DNA of 64,000 bases from an uncultured Prevotella sp. (GCA_900315545.1 OMZM01000009.1:28549-92548); one strand, 5' to 3'. Numbered from the stretch's first letter, positions 1 through 8,901 are shown. Notes: generated by a model not told the origin, from the letters alone. Program-made: numbers and translations.

Positions 1-1
1 C

Positions 2-388
2 TGCACACGCGAACTGCTGACTCCGAAAGGACTGCGCTCGCTGTCGCCTAAAAGTTACGGATACAAACCAATGTACTTGGGCAAACAGACAGAACGCGAC
101 CTGGCATACCATCAGGGCACGGCGTGGCCCTGGCTCGGAGGTTTCTATCTGGAAGCATGCATGAAACTGTACAGGAAAACAAGACTCAGTTTCATCGAGA
201 GGCAGATGGTTGGATACGACGACGAAATGTATTACCACTGTCTGGGAACTATTAGCGAGCTGTTCGACGGTAACCCACCGTTCAGAGGCAGAGGCGCGGC
301 ATCGTTCGCTATGAACGTTGCGGAGATACTAAGGACACACCATCTGCTGAAAGAATACGAGAAAGAAGAAAGGAGGAACAAGCAATGA
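2..388 (+). CDS. Glycogen debranching enzyme, C-terminal end (partial)
   Basis: The reading frame is open from base 2, so the gene begins upstream of the window and only its last 128 codons are present. The first residues read CTRELLTPKGLRSLSP, followed by YHQGTAWPWLGG. This is the usual C-terminal part of the (alpha/alpha)6 barrel of bacterial amylo-alpha-1,6-glucosidases (GDE_C family), which remove 1,6-linked branches from glycogen. The stop overlaps the next start as ATGA, so it is translationally coupled to the GT4 gene. Next come a glycogen-synthase-like GT4 and a GH57 amylase, which supports a role in storage polysaccharide turnover. The ATG at 71 is internal, not the start. Confidence 0.85.
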   Translation, partial: CTRELLTPKGLRSLSPKSYGYKPMYLGKQTERDLAYHQGTAWPWLGGFYLEACMKLYRKTRLSFIERQMVGYDDEMYYHCLGTISELFDGNPPFRGRGAASFAMNVAEILRTHHLLKEYEKEERRNKQ

Positions 389-1647
389 AAGTACTGATGT
401 TTGGCTGGGAATATCCTCCACACGTTTACGGCGGACTGGCAACTGCCAACTTCGGTATCGCCGAAGGTCTGCATGCACAGGGAGACATGGACATTATGCT
501 GTGCCTGCCACATCCTTTCGGCGACGAAGACAGGACTGCTGCTAAGCTGATAGCCATGAATGCCGTACCTATAGTGTGGCGAGACATAAAAAGAGAACAG
601 ATAGAGGAACGTGTAGGCAACATTATTTCTGCCGACGACTACTATCGTTACCGAGACCACATATATGCAGACCTGACTCACATAGGCACTAACGAACTTG
701 GCTGTGTGGAGTTTGCGGGAGGATATCCCGAGAACCTTATAGAAGAAATAAACAACTACTCAGCCATTGCAGGAGTTGTGGCGAGAACGGAAGACTTTGA
801 CATTATACATGCACACGACTGGCTGACATACCCTGCGGGAATACATGCTAAACAGATAAGCGGAAGGAAACTGTGCATACATGTACATGCAACTGACTTC
901 GACCGCTCGCGCGGCAACGTTAATCCTACGGTCTACGGAATAGAAAAAGACGGTATGGACCATGCCGACTGCATCATGTGTGTGAGCGAACTGACACGCC
1001 AGACCGTCATAAACCATTACCACCAAGACCCGAGAAAGGTGTTTACTGTACACAATGCAGTATATCCTCTGCAACAGGAGATACAGGACATTCCCCGCGT
1101 AAACCATAAAGGGAAGGAGAAAATCGTAACTTTCTTAGGGCGAATTACGATGCAGAAGGGTCCCGAATATTTTGTAGAAGCTGCGCATCTTGTACTGAAA
1201 CACACGCGAAACGTAAGGTTCTGCATGGCTGGTTCTGGCGATATGATGAACCAGATGATACAGTTGGTTGCAGAAAAAGGCATTGCCGACAGGTTCCATT
1301 TTCCTGGTTTCATGCGCGGAAAGGAAGTATATCAATGCCTGAAAGCATCCGACGTATATGTCATGCCATCTGTCAGCGAGCCTTTCGGCATATCGCCACT
1401 CGAAGCAATGCAATGCGGAACGCCGACGATTATATCTAAGCAAAGTGGTTGCGCAGAGATTCTGACAAACTGCTTCAAGATAGATTACTGGGACATTCAC
1501 GCTATGGCTGATGCTATTTACGCTATATGCAACAACGACTCGCTGTTCAACTATCTGCAAGTGGAGGGCAAACGAGAGGTCGACCAGATAACTTGGGAGA
1601 AGGTTGGACGCTGGATTCGCGAACTATACAACAGGACTTTAAGCTAA
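385..1647 (+). CDS. Glycosyltransferase family 4, glycogen synthase-like
   Basis: A 420-residue GT-B enzyme. The N-terminus MKVLMFGWEYPPHVYGGLA has the glycine-rich loop seen in starch/glycogen synthase-like GT4 proteins. The C-terminal half has the nucleotide-sugar binding E-x7-E motif, EPFGISPLE from about residue 332, preceded by VTFLGRITMQKGPEYF. Its place between a debranching enzyme and a GH57 amylase makes alpha-glucan synthesis or remodelling from NDP-glucose the best guess, but the acceptor cannot be read from sequence. It overlaps the upstream stop by 4 nt, and the GH57 gene follows after 21 nt, so the three form one operon. Confidence 0.85.
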   Translation: MKVLMFGWEYPPHVYGGLATANFGIAEGLHAQGDMDIMLCLPHPFGDEDRTAAKLIAMNAVPIVWRDIKREQIEERVGNIISADDYYRYRDHIYADLTHIGTNELGCVEFAGGYPENLIEEINNYSAIAGVVARTEDFDIIHAHDWLTYPAGIHAKQISGRKLCIHVHATDFDRSRGNVNPTVYGIEKDGMDHADCIMCVSELTRQTVINHYHQDPRKVFTVHNAVYPLQQEIQDIPRVNHKGKEKIVTFLGRITMQKGPEYFVEAAHLVLKHTRNVRFCMAGSGDMMNQMIQLVAEKGIADRFHFPGFMRGKEVYQCLKASDVYVMPSVSEPFGISPLEAMQCGTPTIISKQSGCAEILTNCFKIDYWDIHAMADAIYAICNNDSLFNYLQVEGKREVDQITWEKVGRWIRELYNRTLS

Positions 1648-1668
1648 AACAACATAACATCTACGATT

Positions 1669-2961
1669 ATGAAGAATATTTGTTTATATTTTGAGATACA
1701 CCAGATAACGCATCTGCGCCGTTACCGTTTCTTCGACATAGGCACCGACCACTATTACTATGACGACTTTGAGAACGAGCGTTCTGTCAGCGACATAGCC
1801 ATGCGCTCATATATGCCTGCGCTGAATGTGCTGCATGAGATGATAAAGAAGCACGGAAAATATTTCCGCGTGGCTTTCTCTATATCTGGTGTTGGCATGG
1901 AACAGTTGGAGATGTATGCTCCGGAAGTTCTCGAGAAGTTGCAAGCCATGAACGAGAGCGGCTGCGTTGAGTTTCTGGCAGAGCCTTATTCACACGGTTT
2001 GTCGTCGCTCGTCGACGGCAGTCTGTTTGAGCATGAGGTACATAAGCAGATGCAAAAGATATTTGAGTACTTTGGTCAGAAGCCGAAAGTGCTGCGCAAT
2101 TCATCGCTCATATACAGCGACGAGATAGGTCTGCAAGTTGCCAACATGGGTTTCAAGGGCATGCTGACTGAGGGTGCCAAGCATGTGCTCGGCTGGAAAT
2201 CGCCGCACTATCTCTATCACTGCTCTATGGCTCCGAGCCTGAAACTGCTGCTGAGGGATATTGTTCTGAGCGACGACATATCGCTGCGGTTCAGCAATCC
2301 GCAATGGGAGGGCTACCCGCTGTTTGCCGACAAGTATGTCGAGAGGATTGCAAACATACCGAAGGAGGAGAATGTTATTAACATATTCATGAATCTGTCG
2401 GCTCTGGGAATATCTCAGCCACTGTCTTCAAACATTCTGGACTTCATCATAGCACTGCCAGACTGTGCGAAGCAGAAAGATATTGCTTTTGCCACACCGT
2501 CTGAAATAGTAAAGCAGGAGAAGTCGGTCGGCGCACTTAATGTGCCCGACACTTTGTCGTGGCTGGACGAGGAGCGAGATGTCAGCAGCTGTCTGGGCAA
2601 CGACATGCAGCGAGAGGCATTCAACAAGCTGTACAGCGTGGCTGAACGTGTGCGCATTGCCGACGATTCAAGACTGAATCAGGACTGGGACTATCTGCAA
2701 GACTCCAACAATTTCAGGTTTATGACTACCAAGCCGTCGCATGTCGGACTGAACAGGGGCATATACGACTCGCCTTTCGATGCATTTACCAACTACATGA
2801 ACATTCTCGGCGACTTTATATGGCGTGTCAATTCCATCTATCCGTCGGACATAGACAACGAGGAACTGAACTCGCTGCTGACTACTATCAGGAACCAGGC
2901 TAAGGAGATTGCTAAGAAAGACAAGGAGATTGCAAAGCTGAAGAAGAAGGCTGCAAAATAA
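1669..2961 (+). CDS. GH57 family alpha-amylase/glucanotransferase-like protein
   Basis: A 430-residue protein beginning MKNICLYFEIHQITHLRRY, typical of Bacteroidales GH57 alpha-amylases found beside GT4 and debranching enzymes. There is no signal peptide, so it should act in the cytoplasm on glycogen or malto-oligosaccharides. The segment EFLAEPYSHGLSSL near residue 105 corresponds to a conserved GH57 block. The last 30 residues are a charged coiled-coil tail (repeats of KEIAKKDKEIAK) that is not part of the catalytic fold. It is the last gene of the glycan operon, with a strong hairpin just downstream. Family assignment is firm; exact activity is inferred. Confidence 0.85.
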   Translation: MKNICLYFEIHQITHLRRYRFFDIGTDHYYYDDFENERSVSDIAMRSYMPALNVLHEMIKKHGKYFRVAFSISGVGMEQLEMYAPEVLEKLQAMNESGCVEFLAEPYSHGLSSLVDGSLFEHEVHKQMQKIFEYFGQKPKVLRNSSLIYSDEIGLQVANMGFKGMLTEGAKHVLGWKSPHYLYHCSMAPSLKLLLRDIVLSDDISLRFSNPQWEGYPLFADKYVERIANIPKEENVINIFMNLSALGISQPLSSNILDFIIALPDCAKQKDIAFATPSEIVKQEKSVGALNVPDTLSWLDEERDVSSCLGNDMQREAFNKLYSVAERVRIADDSRLNQDWDYLQDSNNFRFMTTKPSHVGLNRGIYDSPFDAFTNYMNILGDFIWRVNSIYPSDIDNEELNSLLTTIRNQAKEIAKKDKEIAKLKKKAAK

Positions 2962-3030
2962 ATCGGACTGACAAACGCTTATGGTTTGGCTTGTTTGGTT
3001 TGTATTAATATAATAATGTATTTATAATAA

Positions 3031-3073
3031 AATAATAATTCCAAGTACGGTTGACGTACTTGGAATTATTATT
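3031..3073. terminator. Bidirectional hairpin terminator
   Basis: A perfect 19-bp inverted repeat (3031-3049 with 3055-3073) around a 5-nt loop. The arms begin and end in AATAATAATT/AATTATTATT, so a U-rich tail exists in both directions. It lies between the converging ends of the GH57 gene and the secreted protein gene. Confidence 0.85.
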
Positions 3074-3091
3074 GCTATTAGCAGATGATGT

Positions 3092-5113
3092 TTATTTCTT
3101 TATCATCTTCTTGCCGTTCATGATAACGATGCCCTTGTAAGAGTCGTTAACACGCTGACCAGAGATGTTGTACATCATTCCGTTTTCTTCGTTTTCAACA
3201 TTAACTTCTACGATGCCGTCTACGATACCGCTCTCTATTGGGCAGATTTCGAAGATGTCCTTGAATGCTTCTACGATACCAGTGATGTTAACTGGCATTT
3301 CTGTCAGCTGGCTGAGACCTTCTGCCTCGTATGCTTCGAGGTGGAACTTGTTGTAAACCTGAACGTCTGTGTCGCCTTCAGTGATATAGTACTTGTTATC
3401 CTTAGCAACGATAGTTACGTTAGATATTGTAACCAAGTTGTTTACATTGTCCTTAATCTGGCTGAATGTAACTGCTACCGGCTCTGCTTCAGCACCTGGA
3501 TTGCGGAGCACGCCGTCGATGTTTGTGTCGCTGTTGGCAATAGCCTGTGGGTTGTTGTTATATTCGCCGCGTACAACGATGATATTACCATTGAGCATTT
3601 CATTTGCCTCAACACCCTTCAAAGAGTTGTAGAATACAACTGATCCGCTGTTGTCGCGAACGTATGTTGAGTTGTTGCCGTTGTTTGTTGTGAAAGTATA
3701 TAATACCTGTGCTGCGTCGAGTGTAAGGTCAACAACAGTGTTTTTTGGTTGTGCGAGGAACTCAGCAATGTTCTTAGCCTTAACTACTTCGCCTGGCTGT
3801 GGGTCTTCGCCTTCGCCAACCTTTGTCAGCCACAACTGAGGTGTGTCGTTGTACTGTCCGCGAATACCTTCTACTGTGTATGTTCCGTCAGCAGAAATCA
3901 TGCCAGAAATCTTGAACTCGTCGTAGAGCTGGATAACCTGGTTGTTGCCCTCGAAGATGTAGTAGCGCTTGCTTGTCTCGCTTACCTGTACCTCCTTGAT
4001 GACTGCGTCCTTAATCTTGTAAACCTCTGTCATCAGTGGCTTGTTTGCCAACTGGTTGGCTGTTGTTTCAACAGGAGTTACTGTGCCTGCTGTTGCTGTT
4101 ACGTCTACTGTATAGCCTTTTTCAACCTTAGCTTCGTCTACACCGGCATAAACTACACGTTTAGCAGTGATTGTACCATTGAGCTTGTCGCCCTGCTTAA
4201 CGTCCTGTCCGAGATAGTAAACGAGTACAGAGCCTGTTGCGTCCTTGATAACAGTGTTGTTGTTGCCGTGTCCGAGTACGACTGCATCTTTCACTGTCAG
4301 CACTGCGTCTGTGTTTTCTTCGAGGTTGAGGAATGCAGCGATGTTATCTACTGTTGGTACGTCCTGCTTTACAAACTCTTTCTCTGCTACTGCCTGCGAA
4401 ATTTCATCCATTGCTCTTACGGTGCAGCTTTCTTTTATAGTAAAAGGACCTTCGTACAACAATGCCTTATCGCCTGATGGGTCAGAGCCGTCGAGTGTGT
4501 AGTAAATCTGTGCTGACTCGCGGTTGATTGAAATTTCAACTGTTGTTGAGCCTACGAAAGGAGAGTTACCCTTTATAGTGATTTCTGCAGGGATTTCCTG
4601 ACCAGCGCCAACTACAGTCATTGTCAGTGATGAAATCTGTGTGTTGCCTGCTACAGAAAGTACAACTTCGTGAGCCTGTCCTGTCCATGTAGCACTGCTT
4701 TTGTTTGCTTTGAGTGTACCTTTGTCTACAGTGTTTCCTTCGTTCCATTTTCCACCTGCAATGTTCATGGCTGTAATGTCCATGTTAGCAGGAGCAGTAA
4801 TGGTCAGCGTACCAGAGTAAAGGCGCAGACGTCCCTTGCCTGTTGCTGTCAGTTCCCAGAGGCGGTTATCGTTCTGAGCACTTTCTTCCTTTGGGGAAAC
4901 AGTTACTGTTGCACCGCTGATGGCAGCAGATGTTGTTGCTACAGTGAAGTCGCCGTCATGTACTGCATCCTCTCCACTGCCAGAAGACAATCCCATTCCC
5001 GGGAAAATTGTCTGATAATCTTTGTCGAAATCGAACGTAATGTCGTCGGCAAAAGATACATTGAACATTGCGCAAAGCAATGCTACGAGTGAATAACGTA
5101 AAAATTTGTTCAT
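3092..5113 (-). CDS. Secreted multidomain protein with chitobiase-like domain and type IX-like C-terminal domain
   Basis: 673 residues. A signal peptide (MNKFLRYSLVALLCAMFNVSFA) is followed by an unassigned beta-rich region to about residue 175. Next, at about 177-247, is a chitobiase/beta-hexosaminidase C-terminal-like fold (YYTLDGSDPSGDKALLYEGPF). Then come two copies of an OB-fold-like unit (about 250-440 and 445-640), each with an N-N-N-T/S-x-V-x-D-x-(T/S)-G-S-V pattern. The end, YNISGQRVNDSYKGIVI followed by NGKKMIKK, matches the sorting-type domain common in Prevotella secreted proteins. No catalytic domain is recognised, so a cell-surface binding role is only a guess. It has its own promoter and a terminator. 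Confidence 0.7.
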   Translation of the reverse strand: MNKFLRYSLVALLCAMFNVSFADDITFDFDKDYQTIFPGMGLSSGSGEDAVHDGDFTVATTSAAISGATVTVSPKEESAQNDNRLWELTATGKGRLRLYSGTLTITAPANMDITAMNIAGGKWNEGNTVDKGTLKANKSSATWTGQAHEVVLSVAGNTQISSLTMTVVGAGQEIPAEITIKGNSPFVGSTTVEISINRESAQIYYTLDGSDPSGDKALLYEGPFTIKESCTVRAMDEISQAVAEKEFVKQDVPTVDNIAAFLNLEENTDAVLTVKDAVVLGHGNNNTVIKDATGSVLVYYLGQDVKQGDKLNGTITAKRVVYAGVDEAKVEKGYTVDVTATAGTVTPVETTANQLANKPLMTEVYKIKDAVIKEVQVSETSKRYYIFEGNNQVIQLYDEFKISGMISADGTYTVEGIRGQYNDTPQLWLTKVGEGEDPQPGEVVKAKNIAEFLAQPKNTVVDLTLDAAQVLYTFTTNNGNNSTYVRDNSGSVVFYNSLKGVEANEMLNGNIIVVRGEYNNNPQAIANSDTNIDGVLRNPGAEAEPVAVTFSQIKDNVNNLVTISNVTIVAKDNKYYITEGDTDVQVYNKFHLEAYEAEGLSQLTEMPVNITGIVEAFKDIFEICPIESGIVDGIVEVNVENEENGMMYNISGQRVNDSYKGIVIMNGKKMIKK

Positions 5114-5174
5114 AAAATACTTGTTTTTTATTGTTTATAATTTAAAGATTTAGTCCTTATATATATAAAGTATG

Positions 5175-5205
5175 CAAAAGTAGTAATTCTTTCACAACCA
5201 CCAAA
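5175..5205 (-). promoter_or_regulatory. Promoter for the secreted protein gene
   Basis: On the minus strand TACTTTTG (-7 box, 5182-5175) lies 19 nt downstream of TTTG (5205-5202). This is the Bacteroidota TTTG/TAnnTTTG promoter form, about 60 nt upstream of the start at 5113. Confidence 0.7.
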
Positions 5206-5267
5206 GAGATTGCACAAAATTTATAATTATTTGACGTTTCGACATGAAATGACTTAGAAACGACTTC

Positions 5268-5718
5268 CCTACAAAAACCGTGCCAAACTCGTCTGAATTT
5301 TCCTTTGAGCCGAAAAATGATGAAATTTTTTGACAGGGAAAAACTCTCCAAATAGAATCGGAACAGCCTCTGAAAGTGCAAAAATTTGTTAAATTCAGAG
5401 TCGGCGATAATTGTTAAAAATGTCAAAGAGTATCTTTGAGGCACCTGTTTCGTCTATTTTGCCCTGCCTGACATAGCGTCTGACACCCTCAAACACTATG
5501 TCTGACATCCTCAAACAGTGTGTTTGACAATGTCAAACATGCTCTTTGACAATTTTAACATATATGTTTCTCGCATAAAAGGCTTATATTTAGGGCTAAC
5601 AAACTGACTGTCAAGCGATTGCAGAAGTGTGCGATTTTTGGGCATATTTTGCCCCTGCAATTTCAGAAACGACTTTCGAGGGCACTCACGCGACAGTAAA
5701 CGGGCGAATATTGATTAG
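5268..5718 (+). repeat. Dispersed 451-bp non-coding element, copy A
   Basis: One of three copies of a non-coding element; this copy defines the + orientation. It begins CCTACAAAAACCGTGCCAAA and ends in TGATTAG. The core at 5481-5568 is four imperfect 22-nt units starting TGAC (5481, 5503, 5525, 5547), three with CTCAAAC or GTCAAAC inside. The core is enclosed by inverted arms: TGTTAAAAATGTCAAAGAG near 5412 and CTCTTTGACAATTTTAACA near 5552. The right third holds TTTTGCCCCTGCAATTTC and GACTTTCGAGGGCACTC. No open frame is conserved between copies. It fills most of the gap between divergent genes at 3092-5113 (-) and 5844-6278 (+). Confidence 0.9.
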
Positions 5719-5772
5719 CATTTTTTGCATGCGAATGACTTTGCTGGAAGAAAAAAACGTCTTGCCTGATTG

Positions 5773-5802
5773 TTGATATTCGGGGAATTTGTCGTACCTT
5801 TG
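5773..5802 (+). promoter_or_regulatory. Promoter for the NUDIX gene
   Basis: TACCTTTG (5795-5802) is 19 nt downstream of TTG (5773-5775). The start codon is 41 nt further on. Confidence 0.65.
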
Positions 5803-5843
5803 CATAAGATATCACTGCAAAAACAAGAAAAAACGGAATTGAC

Positions 5844-6278
5844 ATGTACACATATCGCTACCCCCACACCGCCGTTACAGTAGACGCAGCAGTGTTTGCA
5901 CGCACCGCAACAGGCACAAAAATATTGCTCATAGAACGGAAAAACGAGCCCTGCAAGGGCATGTGGGCTTTTCCGGGAGGCTTCATGAACATCGACGAGA
6001 CTGCCGAGCAGGCTGTCGTGCGCGAGCTGCGCGAGGAAACAGGGCTGCAGCTGGCAGCGCTGACACAGGTGGGCGCATTCACGAAAGTAGACCGCGACCC
6101 GCGCGAGCGCGTCATAACCATTGCCTTCTATGCCATCCTGGACAGCGAGGAGACGGTCTGCGCCGACGACGATGCGGCACGCGCAAGATGGTTCAGCATA
6201 GCCAATCTGCCGCCTTTGGCATTCGACCACGCACACATACTCAGAGAAACAATGAAGAGAATAAGGTTTCTGTTGTAG
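5844..6278 (+). CDS. NUDIX hydrolase
   Basis: 144 residues. The Nudix box G-x5-E-x7-R-E-U-x-E-E-x-G-U is complete at residues 46-68 (GFMNIDE ... RELREETGL), so metal-dependent hydrolysis of a nucleoside diphosphate linked to another group is expected. The sequence resembles ADP-ribose pyrophosphatase/MutT-like members (GMWAFPGGF; DPRERVITIAFYA), but the substrate cannot be fixed. It is a single gene with its own promoter, just right of repeat copy A and followed by a separate promoter for the TonB receptor gene. Confidence 0.88.
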   Translation: MYTYRYPHTAVTVDAAVFARTATGTKILLIERKNEPCKGMWAFPGGFMNIDETAEQAVVRELREETGLQLAALTQVGAFTKVDRDPRERVITIAFYAILDSEETVCADDDAARARWFSIANLPPLAFDHAHILRETMKRIRFLL

Positions 6279-6344
6279 GCAAAACACAGAACAATCTATT
6301 ACGACAAGACCGTAAACGACGGAAAAAATCATTATTTTTTAGTA

Positions 6345-6375
6345 TTGTAAGCGTTGTTGGTAATGTGTACCTTTG
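6345..6375 (+). promoter_or_regulatory. Promoter for the TonB-dependent receptor
   Basis: TTG at 6345-6347, a 20-nt gap, then TACCTTTGCA with the -7 box at 6368-6375. The leader to the ATG at 6403 is only about 20 nt, which leaves no room for a riboswitch. Confidence 0.7.
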
Positions 6376-6402
6376 CAGCACATTTTTTAACAACGATTCA
6401 AT

Positions 6403-8808
6403 ATGAAGAAAACAACAACTATCTTATTATTTCTTATTATAGGCATATCGTATGCCTTTTCGCAAGATACATATTCCATTCTTTACGGCGACGTGAAAAG
6501 CAAAGCTGACGGAAAACACATCCCTCACGCCACGATAACCGTAAAAGGCACCAACCTTAGGACAAAGTGCGACGACAGAGGACATTTCATTCTGTCAGAC
6601 ATACCAGCCGGCACTCATACCGTTGTCGCATCGCACGACGGCTTCTCTGAGCAGGAAATGGAATTGCTGATGGAGCCAAACAAGAGGACCGGAGCTTTCT
6701 TCTTGCTCGAAGAAGATGCTCTGGAACTGAATCAGGTAGTGGTAACTGGTACAAGAACACAGCACTATCTGAAGAATGTGCCCATCAGGACAGAGGTACT
6801 GACCTCGCAGGCAATAACAAACAAGAATGCACAAAATCTCTTCGAGGCTCTTGAAGGCGTGGCAGGCGTCAGAGTTGAGCAACAATGTCAGGCTTGCAAC
6901 TTCTCTATGGTCAGGATGCAGGGACTTGGCGCCGAGCATACTCAGGTGCTTATCGACGGCGAACCGATATATTCAGGCTTGGCAGGTGTCTACGGATTGC
7001 AGCAGATAGGCACCAACGACATCGACCGCCTGGAAATAGTCAAGGGAGCAGGGTCTGCACTTTATGGAAGCAGTGCCGTTGCCGGAGCCATCAACATCAT
7101 AACGAAGGAACCCACGTTCAAGCCGTATGTCAACGCCGACGTGCAATTTGGAAACTGGGGACACAAGACCTACAATGCCTCAGCAGGCATGAGACGCAAC
7201 AAGATAGGCGTAAACATATTTGCCCAGCGTCTGGAGGCAGATGCCGTAGACAAGACACAAGACGGCATGACACGCAGTGAGGTAAAGCACAAGGATGGCA
7301 TATCAGACCGCGTAAAGAGTCAGCTCAACAACATCGGAATGGGGCTGTATTTCTTCAGTCCCTTAGCACAAAGCGACAAACTCACTCTCCGCGTGAAAGC
7401 AATGGACGAATTTCGTGCAGGAGGAATACTCGTAGACGACACATATCTCAACCCATATACCGAAGGCACAGAGAACATAAAGACAAACCGACTGTCGGCT
7501 GACATGAACTATACACTGCCCATTGGCAGCAAATCCACCTTCAACATTGCGGCAGCCTATGTATATCACAAACGCAATGCTACCAACGATACATTCCTGA
7601 GAAGCTATAAGGACTCACACGACGGAGAAAATCCAAGCGTGGATATAATGCGTCCCTATCTGGCAAAAGAAAAGACTTTCACACCATCAATGAGCTTCAC
7701 GACTACAATGGGCAGCCACACCCTGCTGCTCGGGGCACAGGGGTCGTTCACCCGACTGCGTGAAAGCGGACTATACTGCATCGACGATGAGGAGAACACT
7801 GAATACTACGGAACAGCATACACGTCGCTCAGCAAGAAGCATGCCAATGAGATTGGTTTCTTCGTGCAGGACGAATGGACCAACGTCTTGCCAGGACTGA
7901 CTGTCGTTCCAGGTATGCGACTTGACATACATAAATCGGGCGAAGAGTACGACTCTGATGAGAAAGTATTCAATGGGACATTCCCCAAGACCAATTTTGA
8001 AAAAACTGTAGTTGCTCCGAGACTTGCCATAAAATACGACATTGATCCGAAACTTGTGCTGAGAGCCAACTTTGGAACAGGTTTCCGTGCGCCATACGGC
8101 TTCTCGGAGGATTTGCATCTTTGCAGCGGCTCACCACGCGTATGGAAGTCTTCGACACTGAACGGAGAACGAGCAATAAGCCTCAACCTCTCGGCAGACT
8201 ACTATGGGAAAAACGTGCAGGTAAGCCTCAATCTCTTCAGGACAAACCTATACGACAAAATAGAGTTCAGCAGCGCAGACGAAAACATAAAGAAACTGGG
8301 ATATACCTATCAGTGGCAGAATATCGACGATGCTTATGTACAAGGCATTGAAATAGGAACGAAGATAAAAATAGCACGCAACATGAAAACAGGTATTAAC
8401 TGGACACTGAATCAAGGCAAATACAATCATGCAAGAAACGACTGGAAAGGTACTGAATATGAGAATGACAGCAGATTTATTTCGCGTTTCCCTATGATGA
8501 CAGGCGACATCAGCCTTGACTACACTCCAGGAAGCTGGACTTTCTCAATGACAGGCTCGCTGCAGGGAAAGATGTACATAGACTACTATGCTGAGGACGA
8601 AACAAACTCTAAAATAAAGAAAACTCCTACATTCATGCTGTTCAACTGCAGGATAGCCAAGCAGCTTGGCAACGCGTTCACGGTATATACTGGAGGAAAG
8701 AACATATTTGGATATATACAGGATGAAAAGCACACCGACGATGCAGCATTCATGTATGCACCCGTATTTGGAGCAACCTGTTATGTTGGAACAAGCATAA
8801 AAATATAA
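6403..8808 (+). CDS. TonB-dependent outer membrane receptor
   Basis: 801 residues. Signal peptide MKKTTTILLFLIIGISYAFS, then a carboxypeptidase-regulatory-like domain (about 25-105), then a plug domain starting LNQVVVTGTRTQHYLKNVP. The plug includes DRLEIVKGAGSALYGSSAVA, the standard receptor plug signature. The rest is a 22-strand-type barrel with aromatic strand ends, finishing in YVGTSIKI. It lacks SusC-specific features and has no SusD partner, so it resembles BtuB/FepA/HmuR-type receptors for a metal chelate, haem or cobalamin. A C-x-x-C (QQCQACNF, near residue 164) sits in the plug. No substrate gene is adjacent. A hairpin terminator follows. Confidence 0.85.
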   Translation: MKKTTTILLFLIIGISYAFSQDTYSILYGDVKSKADGKHIPHATITVKGTNLRTKCDDRGHFILSDIPAGTHTVVASHDGFSEQEMELLMEPNKRTGAFFLLEEDALELNQVVVTGTRTQHYLKNVPIRTEVLTSQAITNKNAQNLFEALEGVAGVRVEQQCQACNFSMVRMQGLGAEHTQVLIDGEPIYSGLAGVYGLQQIGTNDIDRLEIVKGAGSALYGSSAVAGAINIITKEPTFKPYVNADVQFGNWGHKTYNASAGMRRNKIGVNIFAQRLEADAVDKTQDGMTRSEVKHKDGISDRVKSQLNNIGMGLYFFSPLAQSDKLTLRVKAMDEFRAGGILVDDTYLNPYTEGTENIKTNRLSADMNYTLPIGSKSTFNIAAAYVYHKRNATNDTFLRSYKDSHDGENPSVDIMRPYLAKEKTFTPSMSFTTTMGSHTLLLGAQGSFTRLRESGLYCIDDEENTEYYGTAYTSLSKKHANEIGFFVQDEWTNVLPGLTVVPGMRLDIHKSGEEYDSDEKVFNGTFPKTNFEKTVVAPRLAIKYDIDPKLVLRANFGTGFRAPYGFSEDLHLCSGSPRVWKSSTLNGERAISLNLSADYYGKNVQVSLNLFRTNLYDKIEFSSADENIKKLGYTYQWQNIDDAYVQGIEIGTKIKIARNMKTGINWTLNQGKYNHARNDWKGTEYENDSRFISRFPMMTGDISLDYTPGSWTFSMTGSLQGKMYIDYYAEDETNSKIKKTPTFMLFNCRIAKQLGNAFTVYTGGKNIFGYIQDEKHTDDAAFMYAPVFGATCYVGTSIKI

Positions 8809-8901
8809 GAAATGTTATTGCCGGAGTGAAAAACTCCATGATACAGAAACATAACAACCTTTTACAGGGACTGACAGAACATACATTTTGCATAGCAACA
8901 A

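Noticed and set aside
3749-4477. A 242-codon plus-strand frame opposite the secreted CTD protein
   Set aside because: Cysteine-rich antisense shadow of a gene with a signal peptide and known domains.
5481-5568. The 22-nt repeats as a CRISPR array
   Set aside because: Units are contiguous and imperfect, with no spacers, and no cas gene is present.
6278-6402. A riboswitch ahead of the TonB receptor
   Set aside because: The promoter at 6345-6375 leaves a leader of only about 20 nt, too short for a cobalamin or similar riboswitch.
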